A DNA stretch of 64,000 bases from JAKANT01 sp035502095 (GTDB lineage: Bacteria > Pseudomonadota > Gammaproteobacteria > Burkholderiales > Burkholderiaceae_F), in contig DATJUX010000043.1 in NCBI GenBank assembly GCA_035502095.1, forward strand, positions 1 through 64,000, written 5' to 3'. The notes under the pieces are model-generated. The model saw only the letters and a program-made list of their open reading frames with translations, was not told the origin of the DNA and made no database searches. The position numbers were made by a program, and so were the translations under genes. Shown piece by piece: positions 34,940-43,567 of the stretch (within the stretch, counting starts at the first letter, position 1; each line of letters opens with the position of its first letter).

Positions 34940-36186
34940 TGCGATTCGCCCTTCTTGCATTGCTGCTTGCCGTCGGCACGGTGGCGCAGGCACAGCCGGC
35001 GGACGACGGGGCGCGCGCGGCGCAGGCCGAGCGCCAGATCCTGGTGATGCTGAGGATTCCGCCGTCGCGTTTCCGGCCGGGTTCGAGTTACTCCGGCAGC
35101 TACGACGTCAGCGCCGGGCGTGAGGCGCGCCGTCGCGCGGCCGCCGCACTGGCGCGCGCGCACAACCTGACGATGCTCGCGGACTGGCCGATGCCGTCGC
35201 TCGGCGTCGACTGCTACGTGATGCAAGTCGCTGCCGGAACGGGCGCGACCGAGGTGGCCGAGGCGGTGTCGCAGGACCCGCGTGCCGAGTGGGCGCAGCC
35301 GATGCGACTGTTTCGTTCGCTCGGTCACGACGACCCGCTGTATCCGCTGCAGCCCGCGGCCTCGGCCTGGCATCTCGACGACCTGCATCGGGTAGCGACC
35401 GGACGCCGTGTCGTGATTGCCGAACTCGACAGCGGCGTCGAAGTCGATCATCCCGATCTTGCCGGCCAGGTGAAGGCGGCCGAAAACCTCATCACCGGCA
35501 CGCGTTACGCCGGCGAGACACACGGCACGGCGGTGGCCGGCATCGTCGCGGCGATCGCCGACAACGGGAAAGGAATCGCCGGCGTGGCGCCAGGCGCGCG
35601 CCTGCTCGTGCTGCGCGCCTGCTGGCAGAACGGTGATTCGGCCCGGTGCAGCAGCTTCACGCTGGCGCGGGCCTTGCAGATCGCGCTCGATCGCGGCGTG
35701 CAGGTGATCAACCTGAGCATCACCGGGCCGCCCGACAAGCTGCTCGCGCAGTTGCTCGATGTCGCGCTCGCGCGCGGGATCACCGTCGTCACCGCGATCG
35801 ATCCATCGGTTGCCCAGGGCGGTTTCCCTGCCTCTCACCCGGGTGTGCTCGCCATCGCGGCCGACGACCCCGGTGCCGGGCCGTGGCTGCTTGCGCCGGG
35901 CCGCGACATCCCGACCACCTTGCCCGGCGCGCGCTGGGGCTTCGTGAGCGGATCGTCCTTTGCGGCGGCTCATGTCTCCGGGCTGGTGGCGCTGGTCCTT
36001 GAATATGCGCCGGCACTGACGCCGCAGCAGATACGCACCGTGGTTTCGTCCGTGACGACCGTCGGGGTCGAGGCCCAGCGCGTCGGGCGCATCGATCCCT
36101 GTGCGGTCTTCACGCGCCTGACCGGGACCTGCACCTGTTCCTGCGCATCCGCGGCGCGCAGCGCGGGCGTTTCTTCCCTGCAGTGA
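34936..36186 (+). CDS. Subtilisin-like serine protease (S8)
   Basis: The 416-residue secreted protease has a signal peptide (MMRFALLALLLAVGTVAQAQ), a propeptide of about 110 residues, and an S8 catalytic domain. The triad is Asp165 in AELDSGVEVDHPDL, His196 in THGTAVAGIVA and Ser341 in SGSSFAAAHVSG. The usual oxyanion-hole AGN motif reads AID (around residue 288), so the oxyanion Asn is replaced by Asp. The domain ends in a Cys-rich tail (TCTCSCASA). The gene overlaps the anti-sigma factor, so it is probably a regulon member or a sensor protease. Confidence 0.9.
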   Translation: MMRFALLALLLAVGTVAQAQPADDGARAAQAERQILVMLRIPPSRFRPGSSYSGSYDVSAGREARRRAAAALARAHNLTMLADWPMPSLGVDCYVMQVAAGTGATEVAEAVSQDPRAEWAQPMRLFRSLGHDDPLYPLQPAASAWHLDDLHRVATGRRVVIAELDSGVEVDHPDLAGQVKAAENLITGTRYAGETHGTAVAGIVAAIADNGKGIAGVAPGARLLVLRACWQNGDSARCSSFTLARALQIALDRGVQVINLSITGPPDKLLAQLLDVALARGITVVTAIDPSVAQGGFPASHPGVLAIAADDPGAGPWLLAPGRDIPTTLPGARWGFVSGSSFAAAHVSGLVALVLEYAPALTPQQIRTVVSSVTTVGVEAQRVGRIDPCAVFTRLTGTCTCSCASAARSAGVSSLQ

Positions 36187-36195
36187 AAGCGCCGC

Positions 36196-36888
36196 GTGGT
36201 GCGACGGTCGACGCTCATCGCCGGCGTGGCGGCGATCAGCTTTGCGTCCGGTGCTTGGGCGCAGTTGACCGGCAGTGTGTCGCTGCTGTCGGACTACCGG
36301 TTCCGTGGCGTTTCGTTCTCCTCCGACCTTCCCGCGGCGCAAGGCGAAGTCAGCTACGACTTCGCGAGCGGCTGGTACACCGGCGCCTTCCTGTCGAGCG
36401 TCAAGTTCGACGCGTATCCGAAGGTGCACCGGATGTTGCTTACGTACGCCGGCTACGCGCATCGGATCAGCCCTGACCTGAGCGTCGACGCGGGAGTCGG
36501 CTACGCGGATTTTTCTTCCGGCAGCGACTTCGACTACGTCGAGGTGCACACCGGCCTCACCGCACGCTTCCTCAACGTTCAGCTGTCGTATGCGCCGAGC
36601 TATTTCGGCCAGCAGCGGGCCGGCACGTACTTCGAATTGAATGGCGGCACCGGGCTCACGGATTCGCTGCGGTTGTTCGGCCACGCAGGCCTGTTGTACG
36701 TGCGGCCGGAACCCTACCGGCGCACCACTTCGACGCAGGTCGATGGCCGCGTCGGCCTGCGCTACGACTACGAATTCCTCAGTCTCCAGCTGAGCTGGGT
36801 CGGCGTGAACCGGATCAGCCTGGCCTACCCGGTCGACGCATCGCAGGCGCACGGCGCCTGGGTGGTGCAGGTCTCGGCGCTTTTCTGA
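36196..36888 (+). CDS. TorF-family putative porin
   Basis: The 230-residue outer-membrane protein has a signal peptide (MVRRSTLIAGVAAISFASGAWA) and the characteristic start of TorF/TIGR02001 porins, LTGSVSLLSDYRFRGVS. Alternating beta-strands follow to the final VQVSALF. Such proteins form small barrels of unknown cargo. Start GTG 36196 is 9 bases after the subtilase stop, so it may belong to the sigma/anti-sigma/subtilase transcript. Confidence 0.85.
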   Translation: MVRRSTLIAGVAAISFASGAWAQLTGSVSLLSDYRFRGVSFSSDLPAAQGEVSYDFASGWYTGAFLSSVKFDAYPKVHRMLLTYAGYAHRISPDLSVDAGVGYADFSSGSDFDYVEVHTGLTARFLNVQLSYAPSYFGQQRAGTYFELNGGTGLTDSLRLFGHAGLLYVRPEPYRRTTSTQVDGRVGLRYDYEFLSLQLSWVGVNRISLAYPVDASQAHGAWVVQVSALF

Positions 36889-36906
36889 GCCCGGCGCCGC
36901 GCCCGG

Positions 36907-37497
36907 TCAACTGCGGTTCGCGATCGATCCGGAGCGGAGCTCGCGCCGCCTGCGGTGGGGCGCGATCACATCGCGCTCGAGCCAGCGGTGGAAGCGCACC
37001 GCGCTCTGGCCGCTGCGCCGGTCGAGCCACGCGTTCAGGCCACGTTCGCTGAAGACGAGCTCGCTGCGGCCGGGAAGTTGGCGCAAGCCGTCGGCGCCCG
37101 CGATCAGCCTGACGCGCGCGGCCTCCGTTGCATGGCCGCGCAGGTCGAGCGCGGCGAACACGTCGGCGGCCACGACGTACACGTGATCGTCGTCGAACAG
37201 CAGTCGGACCTGGCGTCCGTCGAATTCGTAGTAGTCGCCGTTCCACGCCGCATGGGGCGCGGCGCGCATCCACCGCCACAGCGCTCCGGCGCCACGGTAC
37301 AGCGGCCACAGCACCCACAGCGCCAGCATCGGCGCGACCGAGATCCAGGGCAACGCGTTCCGCGTCAGGGCACCGAACACGATCCAGCCCAGCGCGAGGA
37401 AAATTGTCAGCACGCCCCAGGCGATCCAGCCCCAGCGCAAGAGCTGCAGGTCCGGTTCCGCGGCAAGGCGCGGCAGGGCGATCCGTCGTCGAGCCAT
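36907..37497 (-). CDS. Membrane-anchored BRO-N-like protein
   Basis: The 196-residue protein starts with two transmembrane helices (about 22-45 and 50-68). A cytosolic domain at about 90-184 follows that resembles the BRO family N-terminal domain of phage antirepressors: YYEFDGRQVRLLFDDDHVYVVAADVFAALDL, then FSERGLNAWLDRRSGQSAVRFHRWLERDVIAPHRR. The second block matches the BRO pattern of sE.GLy.li..S..p.A..F.rWv..eVlP.iR. BRO domains bind DNA, so a membrane-tethered form would be unusual. Start ATG 37497. The domain match is by eye. Confidence 0.68.
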   Translation of the reverse strand: MARRRIALPRLAAEPDLQLLRWGWIAWGVLTIFLALGWIVFGALTRNALPWISVAPMLALWVLWPLYRGAGALWRWMRAAPHAAWNGDYYEFDGRQVRLLFDDDHVYVVAADVFAALDLRGHATEAARVRLIAGADGLRQLPGRSELVFSERGLNAWLDRRSGQSAVRFHRWLERDVIAPHRRRRELRSGSIANRS

Positions 37498-37618
37498 GCG
37501 CGAGCTTCTCACATGCCGCGGCCGGCCGTGGCGGCTCCTCTTCGATCGCGTGCACGAGTGGCCACCGGCCGTCATGCTGGGTACGCTGGCGCCTCCGCTC
37601 TCGACAGGCAGAACCGTC

Positions 37619-38374
37619 ATGACCCAGGCTTTGAAACCGATGCGCAGCGCGATCTGCCGCAGCAGCGCCGACAACATCGCGGTGCACGGGATGGACCTCA
37701 CCCATGGCATCCTCGGCAAGGTGGGCCTGGGCCAGATGGCGTTCCTCGAAATCTTCGGGCGCCTGCCCAGCGACTCCGAATGCCGCGTGTTCGAATCGCT
37801 GATCGTCGCGCTGGTCGAGCACGGGCTGACACCGAGCGTGCTGGCGGCGCGGCTGACCTATCTCGGTGCTCCCGAGTCGTTCCAGGGCGCCGTGGCGGCG
37901 GGGTTGAGCGGCCTCGGCAACACGTTCGTCGGCAGCGTGGAAGGCGCGGCGCGCATGCTGCAGGAAGCGACGCGGGAGATGGAACCTGCCGAGGCCGCGC
38001 GCAGGATCGTGGACGGATTCCGCGCGATCAAGGCGACCATTCCCGGCATCGGTCATCCGATTCACAAGGACGTCGACCCGCGCTCCGAACGCATCTTCGA
38101 CATCGCGCGCGAGGAAGGTCTCGGTGGTGCGCACGTGCGGCTGATGCGCCTGGTCGCGGTGGAAGCCAGCACAGCCTACGGGCGTCACTTCCCGGTCAAC
38201 GTCTCCGGCGCGATCGGCGCGGTGGCGAGCGAACTCGGCATCGACTGGCGCATCTGCCGCGGCATTGGCGTGATCGCGCGCAGCATCGGGCTGGTCGGGC
38301 ATCTGTTCGAGGAGATCCGCAACCCGCTCGCGCGCGAGCTCTGGTTACGCACCGACGCGGAAGCACAGGAATGA
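37619..38374 (+). CDS. Citrate-synthase-like protein (citryl-CoA lyase type)
   Basis: The 251-residue protein covers only the C-terminal, active-site half of the citrate synthase fold: HGILGKVGLGQMAFLEIFGR, IPGIGHPIHKDVDPR (the family His loop) and NVSGAIGAVASELGIDW. Short proteins of this type are often named citryl-CoA lyases, which cleave citryl-CoA to acetyl-CoA and oxaloacetate. Lacking the large N-terminal domain, it is not a normal citrate synthase. It overlaps the downstream CoA ligase by 4 bases (ATGA). Ligase plus lyase could activate and then cleave a dicarboxylic or hydroxy acid, which is inferred. Confidence 0.8.
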   Translation: MTQALKPMRSAICRSSADNIAVHGMDLTHGILGKVGLGQMAFLEIFGRLPSDSECRVFESLIVALVEHGLTPSVLAARLTYLGAPESFQGAVAAGLSGLGNTFVGSVEGAARMLQEATREMEPAEAARRIVDGFRAIKATIPGIGHPIHKDVDPRSERIFDIAREEGLGGAHVRLMRLVAVEASTAYGRHFPVNVSGAIGAVASELGIDWRICRGIGVIARSIGLVGHLFEEIRNPLARELWLRTDAEAQE

Positions 38375-40011
38375 CGGCGCAGGACGTGCTGACGCCGGCC
38401 GAGGTGCTGGCGCTCTACCCGCCGCACGACGACACGATCCCGTCGCTCCTGCACAGCCGCTGCCGCACCCGCCCCGGCGCCGAGGCGATGCGCTTCGAGG
38501 TACGGACGTGGACGTACGCCGACCTCGATCATGCGAGCGATCTCCTGGGCGACGTCGTGGCCGGCTTAGGCGTGCAGAAGGGCGATCGCGTCGCGCTGGT
38601 CGCGTCCAACAGTGACGTCGCGATCCTGCTCTTCCTCGCGCTCGCCAGGCGCGGCGCGATCTTCGTGCCGGTCAATCCGGTGCTGACGGTCTCTGAGTTG
38701 CGCTACATCCTGGGCCATTGCCGCCCGCGCCTCATCGTCGCGGCACCGGCCGAAGCAGAGCGAATCGGGTCGCTCGCGGTCGGCCTGCCCGGCGCACCGC
38801 CCGTGCTGGACATCGATTCGCTCGGCGCTGCGCAGGCGAGTGCCGCGGACGTGATGGCGGTGATCGCGGCGCGCGCCGGAACGAAGTCGACCGCGGTCAA
38901 AATCGATGCGAACGATCCGGCAGTGGTCATCTACACCTCGGGCACCACCGGGCTGCCGAAGGGCGTCCTGCACAGCCAACGCAACTACGTGTGGGCCGGC
39001 GAAGCGTTCGTCGAGCGCATGCGCTTGCAGCCCTCCGACCGGCTGCTCACCATGCTGCCCTTCTACCACGTCAATGCGCTGTTTTATTCGTGCGGCGGGG
39101 CGCTCGCCGCCGGCGGAACGCTGATCACGGCGGCGGGTTTCAGCGCGTCGCGACTGTGGGACGTTGCCGCCGCGTGCGGTGCGACCGTCTTCAACACGAT
39201 CGCCGCCGTCGGCAACATCCTCGCCAAGCGCCCGCGCAGCGAGTTCAATTCCGGGCACACGATCCGCAAGATCTACGGCGGGCCGATCAGCGCCGAGATG
39301 TGCGAGGTGTTCCAGAACGAGTTCCACATCCCGGACCTCATCGAGGGCTACGGCATGTCCGAGATTCCCGGCGCGTGCAACAACCCGTTCGATGGCCCGC
39401 GCAAGATCGGCAGCATCGGCAAGCCGGCGCGCCATCCCCGCCTCGGCGGCACCTTCGTGCAGATGAAGGTGATCGACGAAAGCGGCAGCGAAGTTCCGGT
39501 CGGCAAAATGGGCGAGGTCGTCGTCAGGACGCCGATCGTCATGCTCGGCTATCTCGACGATCCGGAGCAGACGCGCGCCGCGTTCCTCGACGGATGGTTC
39601 CGCACCGGCGATGTCGCGTGGCGCGACGAGGACGGGTATTTCTATTTCGTCACGCGCAAGAAGGACATCATCCGCCGGCGCGGCGAGAACATCTCGGGCG
39701 CCGAAATCGACCGCGTGCTTGCGAGCCACCCGGACATCCTCGAGGCGGCGGCGATCGGCGTGCCGTCCGAGCTCGGCGAGGACGAGATACTCGCCGTGCT
39801 GGTCGCCCGCACCCCGCAACATCCCGCGCCCGCGGCCATCGTGCAATGGTGTGCGCAGCAGCTCGCGCCCATGAAGGTGCCGCGGTACATCGTCTTCGTC
39901 GATGCCATGCCCCACTCGGCGTCGCAGCGGGTGGCGAAGTTCCGCCTCAAGGAGGACACGACGCTGCTCGCGCGCGCCTTCGACCGCGCGCCCGCGCGGC
40001 CGGGCCGATGA
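38371..40011 (+). CDS. Acyl-CoA synthetase (AMP-forming)
   Basis: The 546-residue adenylate-forming enzyme has the family motifs: the P-loop-like VIYTSGTTGLPKGVLHS, the A5 region EGYGMSEIPGACNN, GWFRTGDVAWRDEDGYFYFVTRKKDIIRRRGENIS, and the late lysine region QRVAKFRLKEDT. It makes an acyl-AMP, then an acyl-CoA. The acid is not known; a CaiC/FadD-like or benzoate-type enzyme is possible. It is translationally coupled to the citrate-synthase-like lyase, so the two probably act in sequence. Confidence 0.9.
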   Translation: MTAQDVLTPAEVLALYPPHDDTIPSLLHSRCRTRPGAEAMRFEVRTWTYADLDHASDLLGDVVAGLGVQKGDRVALVASNSDVAILLFLALARRGAIFVPVNPVLTVSELRYILGHCRPRLIVAAPAEAERIGSLAVGLPGAPPVLDIDSLGAAQASAADVMAVIAARAGTKSTAVKIDANDPAVVIYTSGTTGLPKGVLHSQRNYVWAGEAFVERMRLQPSDRLLTMLPFYHVNALFYSCGGALAAGGTLITAAGFSASRLWDVAAACGATVFNTIAAVGNILAKRPRSEFNSGHTIRKIYGGPISAEMCEVFQNEFHIPDLIEGYGMSEIPGACNNPFDGPRKIGSIGKPARHPRLGGTFVQMKVIDESGSEVPVGKMGEVVVRTPIVMLGYLDDPEQTRAAFLDGWFRTGDVAWRDEDGYFYFVTRKKDIIRRRGENISGAEIDRVLASHPDILEAAAIGVPSELGEDEILAVLVARTPQHPAPAAIVQWCAQQLAPMKVPRYIVFVDAMPHSASQRVAKFRLKEDTTLLARAFDRAPARPGR

Positions 40012-40116
40012 GCCGCGTCCCGGCCGGCGACTTTGTTAAGGGAAGGTAAAAGTCGCGCCGCACCGCAGGGGCCGCCGGATACTCCATCAGGGCGAAGACG
40101 GCAGGAGGCCGGCGAG

Positions 40117-40546
40117 ATGCCAGTCGATGGACGCGACGCAGAACCGCGCATCATCGCGCCGCGCGCGCAACCTCTCGGCCGACGCCAGGCGCTGCTAACG
40201 CTCGGTGCGTTCACGACGATCTACCCCGGCTGGTACACCGGCCGCATCACGCATGTTCACTTCCAGGCGTACCTGGGCGGACAACCTCACGGTTGCGGCC
40301 AACGCGACCTCGCAGATCGCTTTCCCGCAAGACGTCACGACTGCCGTCTGGGCGTCGAGCCTGTATGCCGCGTTCGGGCAGAACACGTCGGTCACGAGTT
40401 TCAGCGCGGACAGCGTCTTCGCGGACGGCACCGCCTGCCAGATGGCGACTGTCAGCGGCGACGTCGCATCCGGCTTCGCGGCGAACCTGACAGTCGGCAT
40501 TGCGGCAAGAAGAATCTCCCGCCGCTTCGACCGTATCTGTCTATGA
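40117..40546 (+). pseudogene. Decayed intradiol dioxygenase-like gene (Tat-exported type)
   Basis: From ATG 40117 (ribosome site GGAGG) the first frame gives a Tat-like start (PLGRRQALLTLGA), which runs straight into FTTIYPGWYTGRITHVHFQAYL, a core stretch of exported intradiol-type dioxygenases that carries the metal-ligand His pair. Near 40270-40285 the homology moves to another frame: NLTVAANATSQIAFPQDVTTAVWASSLYAAFGQ, ending DVASGFAANLTVGIAA. The middle 100-plus residues expected between signal and core are gone. So it has an internal deletion and at least one frameshift. The match is by eye. Confidence 0.72.
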
Positions 40547-40615
40547 TTCACGCGCCGGCGGCGTGAAGCAGTGCAGTGTCAACACGCGCGGCCGGCCGAC
40601 CCGGTCGTTCGACGC

Positions 40616-41335
40616 ATGATTTCTTCCCCGCTTGCTGCGCGCATCCTGCTGGTCGAGGACGATCGCAAGCTGGCGCGCCTGTTGGTCGACCTGCTGCGCG
40701 CGCACGGTCACGCAGCGCTCGCGGTGCACGATGGTCACGCCGGTATCGAGCGGGCGCGCGAAGAGCGCTGGGACCTGGTCGTGCTCGACGTGATGCTGCC
40801 GGGCATCGACGGATTCGATGTCCTGCGCCGCCTGCGCCGCGTTTCCCAGGTTCCGGTGCTGATGCTGACCGCACGCGGCAGCGACGCGGACCGCGTCGCC
40901 GGGCTCGACGGCGGTGCCGACGACTACGTCGCCAAGACCGCCTCCTCGCGCGAGCTGGTGGCGCGTATCGGCGCGCTGCTGCGTCGTGTCGCGATCGCGC
41001 CTCCCGCGCGCACTGCGCAGGTGCTTGCCGCGGGCGACCTGCACCTCGACCTCGACGCCCGCGCCGCGTCGCTCGGCGAGCGCCGCCTCTCGCTGACGCC
41101 GGTGGAGCTCGACCTCTTGATCGCCCTGTTGCGCTTTCGCGGCCGCGTGCGCTCGCGCGAGCAGCTGCTGGAGCAGGTGCGCGGACGCGAACTCGGCGCG
41201 TTCGACCGGTCGATCGACGTGCACATCGCGGCCCTGCGCCGCAAGCTGGGCGACGACCCGCGCGCGCCGCGCTACATCCGCACCGTCCGCTCCGCGGGCT
41301 ACATGCTGGTCGATCCGGCAGAAGCGCCGTCGTGA
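40616..41335 (+). CDS. OmpR-family response regulator
   Basis: The 239-residue protein has a receiver domain with acidic pair EDD (14-16), phospho-acceptor Asp58 (DLVVLDVMLPGIDG) and Lys107 (ADDYVAK). It ends in an OmpR/PhoB winged-helix domain (RRLSLTPVELDLLIALLR, RSIDVHIAALRRKLG, YIRTVRSAGYML). The residue after Lys107 is Thr instead of the almost universal Pro, giving KTASS in place of KPF. This may alter the activation switch. It overlaps its kinase gene by 4 bases (GTGA). Confidence 0.92.
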   Translation: MISSPLAARILLVEDDRKLARLLVDLLRAHGHAALAVHDGHAGIERAREERWDLVVLDVMLPGIDGFDVLRRLRRVSQVPVLMLTARGSDADRVAGLDGGADDYVAKTASSRELVARIGALLRRVAIAPPARTAQVLAAGDLHLDLDARAASLGERRLSLTPVELDLLIALLRFRGRVRSREQLLEQVRGRELGAFDRSIDVHIAALRRKLGDDPRAPRYIRTVRSAGYMLVDPAEAPS

Positions 41336-42807
41336 AGGTTGCGGCGCCGCTGTACCTGAAGTTCTGGCTCTGGCTCGCGTTCAACCTGCTGTTGCTGGCA
41401 GGGCTGCTGCTGTTCATCGCCAGCCGCGACGGTCCCGGCTGGCGCATGCTGCTCACGGACCCCGTGCGCGATCACGTCGTCACGATCGGTGCCAGCATCG
41501 GGCGCGTGCTCGCCGAGACACCCGAGGAGCGTTGGCCCACGGCACTCGCGCAGCTGAGCGAGCTCTACGGTGCGGTGTTGCAGATCGGGCGCGCACCGCG
41601 TGACGGTTCGGCCCGCAAGGGTGGGCGCGACGATGCCGCCCCGAGCAAGGAGCCGCCGCCGGGCCCGGCGCACGAGGCGGGTCCCGCGCGCGAGTTCGAG
41701 CGGCCGCGGCCACCGGATGGCGATCCGGCAAAGGCACTACCACGCATGGACCAGCGCATGCGTGCCGATGTCATCACCTTGCGCGGCGGATTCGTCGGGC
41801 CGTTCCAGGTCACCATTCCGACGCCGATCGAGGCGACGGGCCGGCCGCCGCAGCTGTACGACGTGACGGCGGATATCGGCGATCTTGCGGGCCTCCTCGA
41901 ATTTCTCGGCGTGCGGAACTGGGTCGTGTATCCGCTGCTTGCGCTCGGGCTGTCGGCGCTGTGGTGGCTGCCCTTCGTCTGGAGCCTCACGCGTGCGGTC
42001 ACGCGCATTACCCAGACGACCGAACGGATCGCCCAGGGCGACTTCGGCGCGCGCATCGCCGCCGATCGACGCGACGAGCTCGGCCGCCTCGCGCAGTCGG
42101 TGAACCGCATGGCGGGGCGGCTCGGCGGCCATGTCGCGGCCCAGAAGCAGTTCCTCGCCGACGTGGCGCACGAAGTCACGTCGCCGCTCGCGCGCCTGCG
42201 CGTCGCGCTCGGGCTGCTCGGCGCCGCGCCGCCGGGCTCGCTGTCCGAGCAGACGCTGAAGGACATGCACGACGACCTGCAGCAGATGGCCGACATGCTC
42301 GACGAGTTGCTGCTTTTCTCGCGCGTCGACATCGCGGCGCAGAGACGCGCGCTCGGGGCGGTATCGCTGCGCGAGGTGGCCGGCGCCGCCATCGGGCGGG
42401 AGGGCGCGCGCGATGCGGTGGTGCTCCACATCGAGCCGGATCTGCATGCAATCGCCGAGCCGGCGATGCTCGGACGCGCGCTTGCCAACCTCGTGCGCAA
42501 CGCGCGGCGTTACGCGGGCGACAGCGCGATCGAACTCGCCGCACGGCGCGAGGGCGACCGGATCGCCGTTTGCGTGCGCGATCGCGGGCCGGGTGTACCG
42601 GAGCACGCACTGGCGCGGCTCGGCGAGCCGTTCTATCGGATCGAAGCCTCGCGCAGCCGCGAGCACGGCGGCTTCGGGCTCGGTCTGGCGATCGTCCGGC
42701 GCTGCATCGAGGCCTGCGATGGCGAAGTCGTGTTCCGCAATCGCGAACCGGGCGGGTTCGAGGCAGAGATCCGGCTGCGCGCGGCCAGGCGGGACGTGGT
42801 TGCCTGA
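41332..42807 (+). CDS. Sensor histidine kinase
   Basis: The 491-residue inner-membrane kinase has transmembrane helices at about 9-30 and 199-218. The periplasmic sensor between them has a proline-rich insert (about 95-140). A HAMP domain (RAVTRITQTTERIAQGDFGARI) follows, then HisKA with His280 (FLADVAHEVTSPLARLR) and HATPase_c (NLVRNARRYAG, VRDRGPGVPE, HGGFGLGLAIV). The pattern is CpxA-like, as is the regulator. It starts at GTG 41332 in the overlapping stop of the regulator gene. Confidence 0.93.
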   Translation: MKVAAPLYLKFWLWLAFNLLLLAGLLLFIASRDGPGWRMLLTDPVRDHVVTIGASIGRVLAETPEERWPTALAQLSELYGAVLQIGRAPRDGSARKGGRDDAAPSKEPPPGPAHEAGPAREFERPRPPDGDPAKALPRMDQRMRADVITLRGGFVGPFQVTIPTPIEATGRPPQLYDVTADIGDLAGLLEFLGVRNWVVYPLLALGLSALWWLPFVWSLTRAVTRITQTTERIAQGDFGARIAADRRDELGRLAQSVNRMAGRLGGHVAAQKQFLADVAHEVTSPLARLRVALGLLGAAPPGSLSEQTLKDMHDDLQQMADMLDELLLFSRVDIAAQRRALGAVSLREVAGAAIGREGARDAVVLHIEPDLHAIAEPAMLGRALANLVRNARRYAGDSAIELAARREGDRIAVCVRDRGPGVPEHALARLGEPFYRIEASRSREHGGFGLGLAIVRRCIEACDGEVVFRNREPGGFEAEIRLRAARRDVVA

Positions 42808-42850
42808 CGGGCGCGACCTTCGCGGGCTGGTCGCTGCGAGGGCCGCCGCG

Positions 42851-43549
42851 CTACAGCGAGCCGTCCAGCAGGCGTACGAAGGTCGATGTGTCGGGCAGTC
42901 CGCGATAGATCACCACGGCGGGAGGTGCGGCGCCTTCGAAGTGCGCCCACCAGAAGCTGGCGCCGCGCAACTCGCGCAACAGCAACGGCAACGCGGCGTG
43001 CGCGAAAGCCTGGTCGAGACCCTGCGCCGCGGGTAGGCGCGCCAGTGCGCCGTCGCCCGCGGTGATGCCCGCGTCAGCGGGGTAGAAGGACAATGGCCCG
43101 AGGTCGGCCAGCTCCGATTCGAGGCGCTCGACGGTGGCACCCGAGGTCAGGCACTCCAGCGCCGCTGCGCAGGCGCGCTCGTACCACCGCTCGAGCGTTG
43201 CCAGCGGCGGGTTGGGCGGCAGCGACGATGCGGTGGCGATCGTGAGCGGGAAATACCGGCCGACGCGATCGACGCTCGGCATCAGGACGCCGAACCAGAA
43301 ACGCGAATCGATGATGCCCGGCGAGAGTGCGAAGCGCCAAAGCGGCCCGCTCAGATACGTGTCGAGCCAGCCGCTGCCGAGTGCCGCCTGGCTGCTCTCG
43401 ATCGCGCGCGCGAGCCATGCGTCCCAGCGCTGCGTGAACTCGGTCGGCAGGCGGCGCGAGGCGAAGTCGCCGAGCGCCGGAATCTTGCCGTACCACCCCG
43501 CCACCCCGGCGCCGGACGAGAGAAAGTCTTCGGGCAGCAACTGCAGCAC
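42851..43549 (-). CDS. tagF: TagF, T6SS-associated repressor
   Basis: The 232-residue protein has the TagF (BMA_A0400-type) opening VAGWYGKIPALGDFASRRLP and WDAWLARAI, then GPLWRFALSPGIIDSRFWFGVLMPSVDRVGRYFPL. In Pseudomonas, TagF represses T6SS firing post-translationally by binding Fha and is antagonised by the threonine-phosphorylation pathway. Start GTG 43549 is 18 bases after the tssM stop. It closes the leftward T6SS operon. Confidence 0.92.
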   Translation of the reverse strand: MLQLLPEDFLSSGAGVAGWYGKIPALGDFASRRLPTEFTQRWDAWLARAIESSQAALGSGWLDTYLSGPLWRFALSPGIIDSRFWFGVLMPSVDRVGRYFPLTIATASSLPPNPPLATLERWYERACAAALECLTSGATVERLESELADLGPLSFYPADAGITAGDGALARLPAAQGLDQAFAHAALPLLLRELRGASFWWAHFEGAAPPAVVIYRGLPDTSTFVRLLDGSL

Positions 43550-43567
43550 CAGGCGATCGCTCCGGGT

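Noticed and set aside
40195..40551. Minus-strand 118-codon frame opposite the dioxygenase remnant
   Set aside because: The plus strand carries recognisable dioxygenase sequence in two frames, so the minus frame is a shadow.
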